A stretch of 64,000 nt of DNA from Smittia aterrima. Taxonomy: Eukaryota > Arthropoda > Insecta > Diptera > Chironomidae. The notes beneath the pieces are model-generated. The model saw only the letters and a program-made list of their open reading frames with translations, had not been told where the DNA came from and ran no database searches. Shown piece by piece: positions 1 to 11,400 of the stretch; positions within the stretch are counted from its first letter, which is position 1; each line of letters starts with the position of its first letter. Position numbers and translations under genes: made by a program. The stretch is from NCBI GenBank assembly GCA_033063855.1, contig CP093830.1, positions 1,302,854-1,366,853 of the forward strand, given 5' to 3'.

Positions 1-3000
1 TCAAAGGATTTTCGTGTGCGTGTCCTACTGGCGTAAAGCTTTTAAATGAAACTCATTGTGCTGATGGTCCACAAAACGTGATTTTCTTAGTGCAAAGGAC
101 ACTCATCAGTCGCATTAGCTTAGATTCACCGGATTACACGAGTTTTCCTCTCTCACTTGGTCGAGTTCGTTCACCGATTTCAATAGACTACGACCCAGTT
201 GAAGATTTCATTTATTGGTCAGATGAAGAGCAACATGCGATTAAGCGATCGCGACAAGACGGAACATCAATTAGTGACGTTGTTAACACTGAAATCAAAC
301 ATCCTGATGGTATCGCTATAGATTGGATTGCGAGAAACCTTTACTGGGCTGATTCGGGATCAGATAGAATAGAAGTTTGTCGACTCAGTGGCGCATTCCG
401 TCGCGTTCTTATTCATGACAATCTCGAAGAACCCAGAGACGTTGCTGTAGCACCTACTTTAGGATGGATGTTTTGGTCAGACTGGGGAAAGAAACCAAAA
501 GTTGAGAGAGCATCTCTCGATGGAACTGAACGCGTTGTTCTTGTGTCTGAGGATCTTGGTTGGCCTAATGGCATTGCTCTCGATATCGACATGAAGAAAA
601 TTTATTGGTGCGACGCCAAGATGGATAAAATTGAAGTGACCAACATGGACGGATCAGATCGAAGAGTGATTTTGAATGAGAACCTTCCGCACGTATTCGG
701 ATTGAGTCTATTTGAAAACTTCATTTATTGGACTGATTGGCAGCGAAGAACGGTAGAACGCGCTAATAAAATTACAGGAAGTGATCGAGTTGTTGTCGTC
801 GATCAGTTTCCCGATCTGATGGGATTGAAAGTAACAAGGCTTCACGAAGTAAAAGGGACAAATGCCTGCATGAACAAGAATGGCGGTTGCTCACATCTTT
901 GCCTTAATAGACCAAACGATTACGTGTGTCGATGCTCGATCGATTACGAGTTATCAAAAGACCGTAAAGGCTGCACAATTCCGGCAGCTTTTCTACTTTT
1001 CTCGAAAGGCGAAAACATTGGCCGATTAAGTGTTAACTATAATGATCAACAACATCACGATTACTTTATTCCATTTAAAGATTTACGTGATGCTTATCAT
1101 CTTGATGTTGACGTTAATGATCGAAGAGTTTACTGGACTGATCAGAAGTTAAAATGTATCTCCCGTGCATATTTAAACGGTTCTGACGTTCAACGTATCG
1201 TCGATTCTGGAATCGTTTCTCCAGAAGGAATTGCTGTGGATTGGATTGCTCGAAATATTTATTGGACCGACGCTGATGCTAAAAGAATCGAAATTGCAAG
1301 ATTGGATGGCACAAGTCGACGCATACTCATTTGGAAAGGAATCGAAGAGCCTAAGAATATCGTTGTTGAGCCAAGAAAAGGCTTCATCTATTGGACGGAG
1401 TATCCTTCCGATTCAATTCAACGAGCAGCCACAGACGGAACTGATATCCAAAAAATTGTTACAAGCGCGAATCATCCAATGAGCTTAACTTTAGACTATG
1501 ATCAGAGACGATTATATTGGGCAACAAAGAATGATGGAATCGAGTCAGTGGATTGGGATGGCAAACGAAGACAAAAACTCAAAATTTCTGGAACTGACGC
1601 TGAAGCTTCTTTGAAACCGCGATCGCTTACAATTTACCAAGATTTCATTTTCTGGAATGACGGAATGACTGGTGACATTGAACGAGTTAATAAAGTTACA
1701 GGAGCAGAGAGAACTTTAATTTACAAAAATCTCCGCGATGTATCGAGTCTACTTGTGTTTCACAGCAATCGACAATCAGGATCAAATTTATGTCGCGTTA
1801 ACAACGGCGGTTGCTCTCACTTGTGCTTCGCCTTACCCAGCCAAAGAAAAGTCACATGTGCTTGTCCAACTCATTACACCCTCGCTAACGATGGAGTCAA
1901 CTGCAATCCACCAAGAAGTTATCTTATTTTCTCACAACGAAACTCTTTCGGTCGACTTCTACCGAACTCAAGTGATTCGCCCGATGCTCCTTTGCTTGTC
2001 TCAGCTAAAAACATCAAAGCAATTGAATACGATCCCATTCAGCATCATTTATATTGGGTAAGCATCCATCATCTCGATCACAATATGTGATTTAATTAAT
2101 AACAATTTTATAGATTGATGGACGATCGACTGTAAGAAGATCATTGGACAATGGAACGAAGACAATTATGGTAATCGGAGGACCCGGTTCACATTCTCAG
2201 CCCTTTGACTTGGCAATCGATATCGTTGGCCGATTATTATTTTGGACTTGTTCTCACGCGAACACAATCAACATCACGAAGTAAAAACTTTCCAAATAGT
2301 TTTCTTGAATCTTTTTTAATTTCGAATACGTTCTTAGTCTTGACGATTATGATTCTATTGGAAATGTTGACATTGGACAATCTGAGAAGCCGAGAAGCAT
2401 AGCTGTCCATCCGATCCGACGTCTAATTTTCTGGACTGATGTTGGAATTCAGCAAGCTGTGTTTCGAGCTAAGATGGACGGCAGCAACAGCACGGTGCTA
2501 GCGAATGGACTAGAGGGAGTCACAAGTCTGGCAATCGATCCAATTTCGAATTTTGTATTCTTTGCTCACGGCAGAAAGATTGAGTTTCTTGACATCAATG
2601 GAAACAACAGGTAACATAAATTTTATTATAATGATCGGACGTTAACTGATCGATTCCAATTCACAGGAAAATCTTGGCCAACTCGAACATAAATCAAGTT
2701 CACTCGATCGCTGCCTTTCCCAATGTAATTTACTGGCTTGATGAAAAGTTTGGTCTCGAGAAGGCGACGATAAGCGGCGAAAGCATTAGACTTGAGAAGA
2801 AATACAGTCACGTCACTGATATCGTTGCAGTGTGGCATCCAGAAGCTAAAATTATTAAGAATCATCTTTGTACATCACAAAAGATCAAATGTTCGCATAT
2901 CTGTATAGCGTCGATGAACAACAGCAAAGACGATGAGATGTGCTCATGTCCGCAAGGATTAATGCTTCTAAAGGATCGTAGGGCGTGTGGGGCTCTTCCT

Positions 3001-3990
3001 GCATGTGGACCAGGCCACTTTACATGTACTTCACCTTTCACTCCAAATGGCTTATCAGTTGATCATAATCGTGATTGCATTCCATCTTCCTGGAGATGCG
3101 ATGGTCAGAATGATTGTCCAGATAAGAGTGATGAGCTTGATTGCCCCACATGTAGCGCTGAGCAATTCCGGTAAACTCATAAATCTTTTTTATATTGAAT
3201 TTTATTTAACTTTTTAAATACTTGCAGCTGCACCACTGGTGAATGTATCGAAAAGAGTTTAGTTTGTGATGGAACCACTCATTGTGGTGATGGCCTCGAT
3301 GAAGCTTTATGTTGTAATCCTGGCGAATTTCAATGCGCCAGCAATCAAGTTTGTATCCCACAAACATTCCTCTGCGATGGTTGGGACCATTGTGCTGATG
3401 GCTCTGATGAATCCAATGAATATTGCGCATCGATTGCCCACAACAGACGAGGAAATACTGGATCAGACAAGAAAGTCTTCGTCGTGATACTAATCATTCT
3501 TGTGCTGATAATTTTCTTTGTCGTCTACGTGCTTCAAATTTGTCGGACGAAGTTTACTGATCAGATTCGAGAACCAAAAGAAGATCATGCGTCTGCACCT
3601 CTCTCGCCTGGAGCTCTCAACAGTTTAAGAGTTAGTAAAATCACAGATGCAGTTAGATTAACGACTTTAAGCAGAAATAGCTACGATCGTAATAACATCA
3701 CGGGAGCAAGTAGCTCGACAACGACTAATAATAGTCTGATAGGCTATCCTTCGAATCCTCCACCCTCACCAGCAACGACATCAACGCTTCACAACAGTTA
3801 TCCTTACAAACACTACAAAGTCATCAATCAAGCTCCACCAACAACGCCTTGCTCAACAGACGTTTGCGAGTCTGACTCAAACTATACGCCAATCTCCGTT
3901 AAAAGTTCAAAACGGTCTGGCGATAGTTACAATGGAAATATTTACATGGGCAGCATCAGCAACGGAAGCAATAACAACAAATCGTTTTAA
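1..3990 (+). CDS. arr: arrow / LRP5/6 Wnt co-receptor, 5'-partial
   Basis: Single-pass membrane co-receptor that binds Wnt with Frizzled and recruits Axin at the plasma membrane. Exons are 1-2057 (entered mid-gene, codons in phase from position 3), 2114-2280, 2338-2610, 2667-3170 and 3228-3990; introns are 56-57 bp with GT..AG borders. The 1253 visible residues give, in order: the end of EGF repeat 1 (3-68), a YWTD beta-propeller (about 78-860), EGF 2 (862-983, NGGCSHLC), a propeller (990-1780), EGF 3 (1789-1910), a propeller interrupted by three introns (1917-2855), EGF 4 (2868-2993), three LDLR class A repeats with CDG..C..SDE signatures (3004-3427), a transmembrane helix (about 3475-3540) and a cytoplasmic tail of about 150 residues. 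Signal peptide and first propeller lie upstream. The tail carries PPPSP (3757-3771) and PPTTP (3835-3849), the Axin/GSK3 docking motifs known from LRP6. It then ends early compared with human LRP6. Family assignment is very secure. Confidence 0.96.
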
Positions 3991-4346
3991 CTTGTGATAA
4001 CATAAGCAATTAACAATCAAAAGATTATAAAATTTTTAAAATGTGTGCCAACCTCAACTTAAAAAATATTAGGTATTGACGACAGGAACTTTTTCGAAAA
4101 CTTTTTACAATCAACAGATTGTCGAGCTTCAATGTAAAAGAAAATCTTGTGAGATTCTTAGGGAGACTTAACGTTTTAGAGACATATCCGAATGCCAAAT
4201 GATTTAATTAAAAGTTAGAATAAACTTAGCTTAAGTGCCTCAAACTTTGACAGAGAAATGAAATCAAAAAGGAAAAGCTAAAATTGTTGAAAAGAAATAA
4301 AAAGTATTTTGGACAATTTGTTGACGGTGTAAATAGCAGAATAAAC
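3991..4346 (+). other. arrow 3' UTR with candidate poly(A) signals
   Basis: AT-rich sequence directly after the arrow stop codon. AATAAA hexamers sit at 4219-4224 and 4296-4301, with a further AATAAA close to 4340. The true cleavage site cannot be chosen from sequence. No proline-rich coding segment follows, so I see no downstream exon that would extend the cytoplasmic tail. Confidence 0.55.
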
Positions 4347-5080
4347 GAAGACTGAAATAATTTGAATCATATTGTTATTTTTCTTTTGTTTCAGGAGGGA
4401 ACTTTCTTGATTTGGAATCCAGACTTTAAATAAACTTCGAGAATATCTTTAAAATTAATCCAGATTTAAGCACTTGACTTAAATCCACTTGACTAGATTA
4501 ACGACTGACAGATAATGCCATCTCTTAACTTTTTTAAAATACTACAAAAAATACTTGACTATTTCAGAAGATTGTCAAGTAGATCTTGACTTTTTTTAAA
4601 AAATTATCAACGACATTTGAATATTTTTTAGAAATCCTTTTCACTTGATAAAATTAAATTTGTTTGAAATAACGAAGCTTATGATCTAAGGATATATCCA
4701 AATTAATTAGTAAATGATTTACTAAATAAAAACAAAGTCATCCACATTGTTTGAAAACAAATTGAAAATATTTCTCGCACCTTATACATTAAATTGAATA
4801 AATTTCAATAAACTTTGAATTCGAAAGTAGACGAGCAGCGGAAACTTTTTATTCTCAGTTTGATTTCAACTCTCGCAGTCGTAGGTTCTTTTCTAAGAAT
4901 TTTCTGGATTATCAATTTTGTTTTTGTGTTTGTGGGAAGTATTTTTATGAATGAAGTTTACGATTGGCTTCAAAAAGTTTAGAGTTTTGACCTGCAAGTA
5001 GCAAAAGGTCTTCTAATTATTCATTAAGTGCACCTTAAACAACAAAAACGTACGGAGAGCGGAAACAAGAAGCGAACGAG
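4347..5080. other. arrow-torso intergenic spacer
   Basis: AT-rich, with no open frame or RNA gene that I can support. It probably holds the torso promoter near its right end, but no TATA box or unambiguous initiator plus DPE pair stands out. Confidence 0.5.
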
Positions 5081-5099
5081 TTATTGTTAGTCAGGTAGA

Positions 5100-5162
5100 A
5101 TGTCGAAGCGGCGTCGTTAGTCGACGAAAGTTCCCCGTGTTGTGACGACGATGAGTTTATAA
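5100..5162 (+). promoter_or_regulatory. two small upstream ORFs before torso
   Basis: Two complete minimal ORFs lie just before the torso start: one at 5100-5120 (six codons plus TAG, encoding M-S-K-R-R-R) and one at 5151-5162 (three codons plus TAA). The second ends 34 bases before the torso ATG at 5197. They matter only if transcription starts upstream of about 5100, which the sequence does not prove. A TCAG initiator-like motif at 5091-5094 would place the start just upstream, but its DPE-like AGTCG at 5119-5123 is one base off the canonical spacing. Confidence 0.35.
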
Positions 5163-5196
5163 TAATTCAGTTAGAAATCTTATTCAAACAATTCCG

Positions 5197-8100
5197 ATGG
5201 AAGCGATAATCGTGAAATATGTTCAATTAATTTGTGTTACAATCTTCATGGGAGGAAATGCAAACTGCGCCACTCTCATGGTACGAAATGAAGAGTCGAA
5301 CAACTTGAAAATCTCGGCTTGTGTTGCTGACTGTCTCAAAACAGAATTAAACTATGTGAGTCAAAAATTCTTTTCGTTGGAATTTCAAATTATTTATTTG
5401 TCAAGAAGGAAATCCATAAATTTGAATTATTTTATGAAAATCTCTTCCAGAATCTCACAGAGTGCTATAAGGGATGTAGCAAGAGAATCGAGACCCTAGA
5501 CGAAGTCATAGCCGTGCAAAAAAACCTTAACGCAACATTCCATTTGTACTGTCGCGATTCAAAGCGTTTATTGATTGAGGTCGACATCAACAACAGTCAC
5601 GTCGAAAATGAAAAATTCATTTATATGCTCATCATTCAAGAGACGCGGATCTCGTTCGTTGACCGGCTTGTCTACATTGTGAGTTTTAATCCTTTCCATC
5701 GCGATTTCCCGAACATTTCGTGCTACGGGCACTGAATCTTCCGCCGACATGTCATAATCACAAATTGAACGTGAAACACAATTGAAATTTTAACTGTTTT
5801 AATCCTCAAACACATTTTTTTTTGTTATTTTGTAGTCTAACGATCCGACGATTGAGCTTCGTGACCTCGAGCCAAGTGAGTCGTACAACATTTCCCTCTC
5901 TATTGTCTCATCGAACTATGATGTCCAACTTCTCGGCACGAAAGTGTTCACGACACTTAAAAGCGACTACAAACCGGAAAATGTGACTGATATTTGGGTG
6001 GAAGAGAATGATCCAATTATGGGCAATGGAAAAATGTTGAATGTTGTTGTTGGATGGAATCCTGCGAGAGGTAAAAACAAAATCGTCAAAGTTTTATTAA
6101 GTAAATCATTATCAATTCAATTTCAGATCAAACTTGTCTTTATGAAGTTATCATTCATGGACTTGATAGCGATGGGGAGATGGATATGATTCCAATGGAA
6201 AAGAATGACAAAAATCTTTACTTCCACATGTTTCGTAATCTAAGATACAACGAGGAGTACAGAGTCGCCGTTCGAGGTGTCAACACTGAGTTCCGTGAAT
6301 TTCCTAAAAGGCTCGAGAGTGATCTTGTTTGGAAGAATTTTAAAACTCCAAGTTGTCGAGATTATGACTTAGAAAGTAAAGTTTGTGGACCTGAGCCGAT
6401 AGAGAATCTTCATGCTGTCTTCGAATACCTCAACGATAATGCTTTCAGCATAAAAGTCACGTGGAATCGAACTAAATATGACCCGGAACATTATTCACTT
6501 CAAATTAGTGACGTCATTCCATCTGATCATGTTAAGAATTATCAGCCAAATCATTTCTTTTCAATTGAAGGCGTGAGTTGAAGATTTTTACTAAAACAGA
6601 TCACAAAATAATTGTCGAATTTTTAGGATAAAACATCAATATTCATTCCAAAATTAACAATCACAGGACCTAAAGTTTTTTTTGAGCTCACGGCTCATTT
6701 CAACAATCAAACCAGCAAGGATTACAGAAATAAAGAAGTCTACCACCTAAAACATCGCAGATCGAGTGTAATTTTCTACGCTTTCATTGGAGTAATTGTG
6801 ATTGGATTGATTATTTTGCTTCGAATTTACATGAATCAAATATTCGGTAACTTCACGCGGAAACAAATCGCGAACATGAATCCAGATTTGATTCAATCGA
6901 TTACAATTCGTTCAATGAAGGAAGCGATCGATGATCACACGCGTGATGCTGACATGGAGATTGAACGAGACAGCATCGAATTGAGTGGAAGAACTTTGGG
7001 TGAAGGAGCATTTGGTTTGGTGAAACATGCGATTCTTATTAGAAATGGAAAGAAAATTGAAGTCGCAGTGAAAATGTTGAAAAGTAAGAAGTGAAATATT
7101 TTAAATTGAATTGAAAGTAACTTTCTTATTTTTCATTCATAGACAGCCCCAACATTGAAGATATCAAGCAATTTAATCAAGAGATTAGCGTAATGAAGTC
7201 AGTGGGAAAGCATTCGAATATCGTTAGCATCATCGGCCATTGCACTGAGAATATTCATGAATTGATGTTGCTGACCGAGTTTTGCGATGCTGGAAACTTG
7301 TTAAACTTTCTTATCAACGAATCTAAGAAGCAATCGCAATTTTATAATAAGAAAATGACTCTTGCACCTGCGATAAGTCAACAGAAATATCCCGACAGTT
7401 TATATAATTTCGATGGCGGCAGAAAAGAAATTCTCAGTAAGGAGGTTGGATGCGAGCCAAGAACCTCGGTCTGGAATCCAATGTACGACGATCTCAACAA
7501 CAATGCAAACCTAGCAGTTGAGATGACAGTCACAAATCCTCTTTATCTTGAGTTAAGTGACAAAGATCCAAAGTCTGTCATAATTGACATTGAAAAGTCA
7601 GAGGAAGACTTTCTCACCAGCGATAATCTCATTGAATTTGCACGTCAAGTTAGTGAGGGAATGAGCTTCCTCGCGAGAAAGAAAGTTGTTCATCGAGACT
7701 TGGCTGCACGAAACATTCTCTGCTACACAAGCTCAGGCAGCGATAAAATTATAATGAAAATTGCAGACTTTGGGTAAACAAAATTGCAAAGACTCCTGAA
7801 GCGATATTTCATAAAACTTTTTCTTTCCTCCAACAGCTTGAGCAGAGATATCTATGAAGATAAAATCTACAGGAAGAAAGGCCAAGGCAAGCTCCCAATA
7901 AAGTGGCTCGCAATTGAATCTATGACTCATAACGAGTATACATCTCAAAGTGATGTGTGAGTTTTGAACATTTTAATTGAATTAAACTTTGTTTTTACTT
8001 TTTATTTGAATTTTGCAGATGGTCGTTCGGAATTCTTCTTTACGAGATCGTGACGCTTGGCGAGTCGCCTTATCCTTCGATGGGAGTTGATACGCTCGTA

Positions 8101-8402
8101 AAGTTCTTGGAGTCAGGATATCGAATGGAAAAGCCAACTCACTGTCATCCGTCGCTTTACGAAGTCATGATGGAATGCTGGCGAGCCAATCCTGCCGATC
8201 GACCAACGTTCAACGACCTAACGAGCAAGCTCAAACACTTTCAAAAGCTCACAGTGTTGGAGAATGAACAATTTATCGATTTGCCGAACAAATTTCGTCG
8301 AAACACAAGTTCGTAAGTGCTTCAATCTAATTGTAATGTAATCATTAATAATTCATCCTTTCTCTTCTAAATTCCAGATATTATTTGAACCCAATTGCAT
8401 GA
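5197..8402 (+). CDS. tor: Torso receptor tyrosine kinase
   Basis: Receptor tyrosine kinase that signals through Ras/MAPK, in the fly embryo downstream of Trunk and in the prothoracic gland as PTTH receptor (family knowledge). Nine exons: 5197-5355, 5451-5678, 5836-6070, 6127-6572, 6627-7083, 7143-7773, 7837-7956, 8019-8312, 8378-8402, giving 864 residues; all junctions are GT..AG and keep frame. A signal peptide (residues 1 to about 25) precedes a cysteine-containing N-terminus (CVADC, then CYKGC) and fibronectin III-like modules, then a membrane helix (about 404-424). The kinase has the glycine loop LGEGAFGLV (Gly481), VAVK lysine 505, HRDLAARN (His692-Asp694), DFG 717-719 and KLPIKWLAIES. 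A kinase insert of about 95 residues (570-665) splits the domain, as in Torso and PDGFR-type kinases. The activation segment DIYEDKIYRKKGQGKLPIKW is Torso-like. All catalytic residues are intact. The ATG is chosen because it begins a signal peptide. Confidence 0.93.
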
Positions 8403-8477
8403 ACGACGCAGTTATTTGATTTTTTTTTTATTGAATAAGCTCAAAGCATTGTATACGATTTTAACTATTCTCTGATT

Positions 8478-8483
8478 AATAAA
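8478..8483 (+). other. torso poly(A) signal
   Basis: AATAAA lies 76 bases past the torso TGA in an AT-rich context. The 3' UTR therefore appears short, and the gene-poor block begins straight after it. Confidence 0.6.
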
Positions 8484-8499
8484 GAAAAGCTTCAATTTT

Positions 8500-11400
8500 C
8501 ATATCACGACACGATGATTTTCAAATTCGCTCGAAGCTAATGGATCTGACCCAGATCTTCATAATGAATTAAAGACTTAATTTCTAATCAACGATGTCAA
8601 CAGTGACAGTAATTTGTCTGAGGAAATGTCTTTGAGCCGAGAGGCGTCTTATCTCCCCCCGTCAACCGAATTGAACAAACAAGCCCAACAGCATCTGAGA
8701 AAATTTAACCAAAATTGATTACCAGAAGAAAAGACGTGCAGATTGAAAGGAAAAGAATTTAATGTGAATGTTTGTCCTGCCCAGGCGGTAGCGCTTCGCT
8801 TCAGGAAATCACGATTGAGTTGATTTCATAGCGAGTTTGAATCGAGAGACTGGGGAGATCTCAAGAGAATAAGCCACCAGCATTTCCCGCAAACATTCGC
8901 TTGAATCGTTATGCGATATGTACACGCATCGATTCAAATGAGCAGTCGATGGAAAACATTTTGCAAACTTTTCTTTCCCTCCTTTTATGGGAATACAAAC
9001 ATTCAGAGGCAACAGACAGAGAGAAAATGAGAAAATTCAATTTAACGCAAATCAATTTTGCTTCAATTTTGTTTTCGTCTCCACTCCTGTGAGTCACATA
9101 AAAGAATTCTCGAAGTCTTCCTTTCTTCATTGAATCTTCCTCATGCTGATCTCTTGACGATTTTCGTCATTCGGCTTTCTCGACTCTGCAGTTGAACGAG
9201 AATCTCATTAAAGTTGGCATGATGAGGAAACGGACAGGAAAACAGTTTCCACTCCCATGAACTTTAATTTGAAATGTGTCGTGAAAATCAGCTATAAAAG
9301 CATTGCTGATAACATAGAGATTACACAAACGAACTAAGTATCAACCGTTGAGCGAAGAGAAACTGATTTCACGGTCAATAAAACACTCTCGACGAGATGA
9401 CTGCCCCATTTGCCTTTTTTAAATAGTTGCTTTTATATGCAACTCTCTGCTCAGCTCTCGAAGTTCGCTTATGTCTTTTTCTCAAACGGCTAAAGCATAA
9501 AAATGTTGAAAAAAAAACTTTTTCGCTCAGTCCCAAGCGTCAATTTACTGAAATTGTTTCATGTTTCATGAGAGTTTCATGCAAATTACCTTTTACCTTT
9601 GGATCTTCAGAAGCGTCATTTAAATGTTGAATCCGTCGACTTTCGAAATAAAATCTTTAGTTTTCAAGACAGTTTAGCTTTCAGGCGAAATAAATAAACT
9701 TTTAGGCGAAACAAATGCAACTTCTTTTCAAGTGATCCTTTTAAAATGAAAGGAGAAATCCATTTTGAGTCCTCTTTAAAGTCATTGGCACTTGGTAGTC
9801 CACTCTCTGAATTTATGACGTCAGCAAAGAGTTTTGGATAGAAAAATATTTTTTCTTCAGAATGAATTTTGTTGTTAAAATAAATACAATGAGATCTTTG
9901 ATGGATTGAATCAACATTCATATTCAAATCAATTGAAAATTTTACTTCCTGATGAGATAGAAAAAAATTCACTCAATCGCTTTATCAACAATCGAGTACT
10001 CAATTCTGGGAATAACATCAGGACGGAAACTCATGAAATAATCAGACGAAATGCATTCTGGAGTTATTCATTAAATACGTTTACATTTAATGTTAATGTG
10101 TTGACAGAACTATCGAAAAAGTTATTGCAAATTCCTTTAAAGAAAACGTAATTTATGAACGTGAACTTATCATCGAACAGATGATGATAACAAGAAAAAA
10201 GTTGTAGCGAATCCAATCTGCACGAGTTCACATTTGTTGCTTGATATGAAAATCAGAAAATCGTACATTTAATATTTCACATGGTTTGAACATCATCATT
10301 GCATTTATGGTTGAGATTGGAATGAATGCGAGCGAATACTGGAGAGCTTTTGGCTTCCGGTTAAAGCAGCCAAATTGGAATTGGATTTTCTTATGTTATC
10401 GCACTCGTTCATCTTAATACTTTTGTCTGACAAACAAATTGGAAATAATTGCTTTCAACCCTGAACATGGCTTGAGAGAGAAAGGAAAAGGAAGATGAAC
10501 AGACTTCGATTGTAATTACACATAAAAGCCAAGTTCGAAATGGAAATGACACAGGGAAAAGTTTCACAACTTCAGATTCCGGATTGTTCGCTACGATAAG
10601 CGCTTTATCGATGAAACTGAATTTATTCTCTTACGAAACCATATTTTCTCATTTCATTATTTTAATTACAGCAGCAAGTTTCTTTTATGCGATTTTAACG
10701 AGCTTCATAGAAGAGCTCTCTGATAACTAAATCTGAGAAGCCATAGTCGATTCAATTGCGGCGAAGTTTATTTACCTCGCCAGCTTTCAAAAAAGTCCGA
10801 ATAATATTTACAATTCACGTAGTTGAAAAAGTTTTCCATTAAATAAATTAAACAAGTTTTTCATATTTTTCACGATATGAATCAGAGCTGCTGGCTTCAG
10901 AAGAGTCTCTGGAATAAAGTTGATCCTTTGAAAGTTGGAAAGGTGTTAATTAAGATCGTTTGAGAGTCACAAAATTATGTTAATAATCTAATCCTTCATT
11001 CGCCTCGCTTTCGTCGCCTTCTTCGCCGTCTTGCGATGACATCCATTAAATAAGACAAAATTTTCGTGTTCACTTTTTTTTCACGACAAGCTTTGAGAAA
11101 ACGAAAAAGTTTGTCTCTTTGAGAAAGTTTCTCGTCTCGCAAGGAGTTGTAGCTGGGGCTTGTTCTTGAGTTAAGTCGCAGAAGGTAATAAAGTGAATGC
11201 CTCGATGTTATCAAATCGTTGTATCGTCATTTCTTTTCAATTCCTTGAAGCAAAAGAATGTTTCATTCGAAGAGTGAAGTGAAGAGCGTCAAGATGTTAT
11301 ATATAAAAATATATCCAATTACATTAAAAAATTTCTTTTAGAGTAAAAGGCAAACAGAAGAAAAATGTATAATTTTCAAAAGAGGAAGGAAAACTCGCAT

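Noticed and set aside
4491..4500. 10-base match to the miR-279/996 start
   Set aside because: No precursor hairpin; lies in AT-rich DNA just after arrow.
9293..9300. TATAAAAG box; others at 23453-23460 and 37270-37277
   Set aside because: None is followed by an initiator at 30-32 bases, and no credible gene follows any of them.
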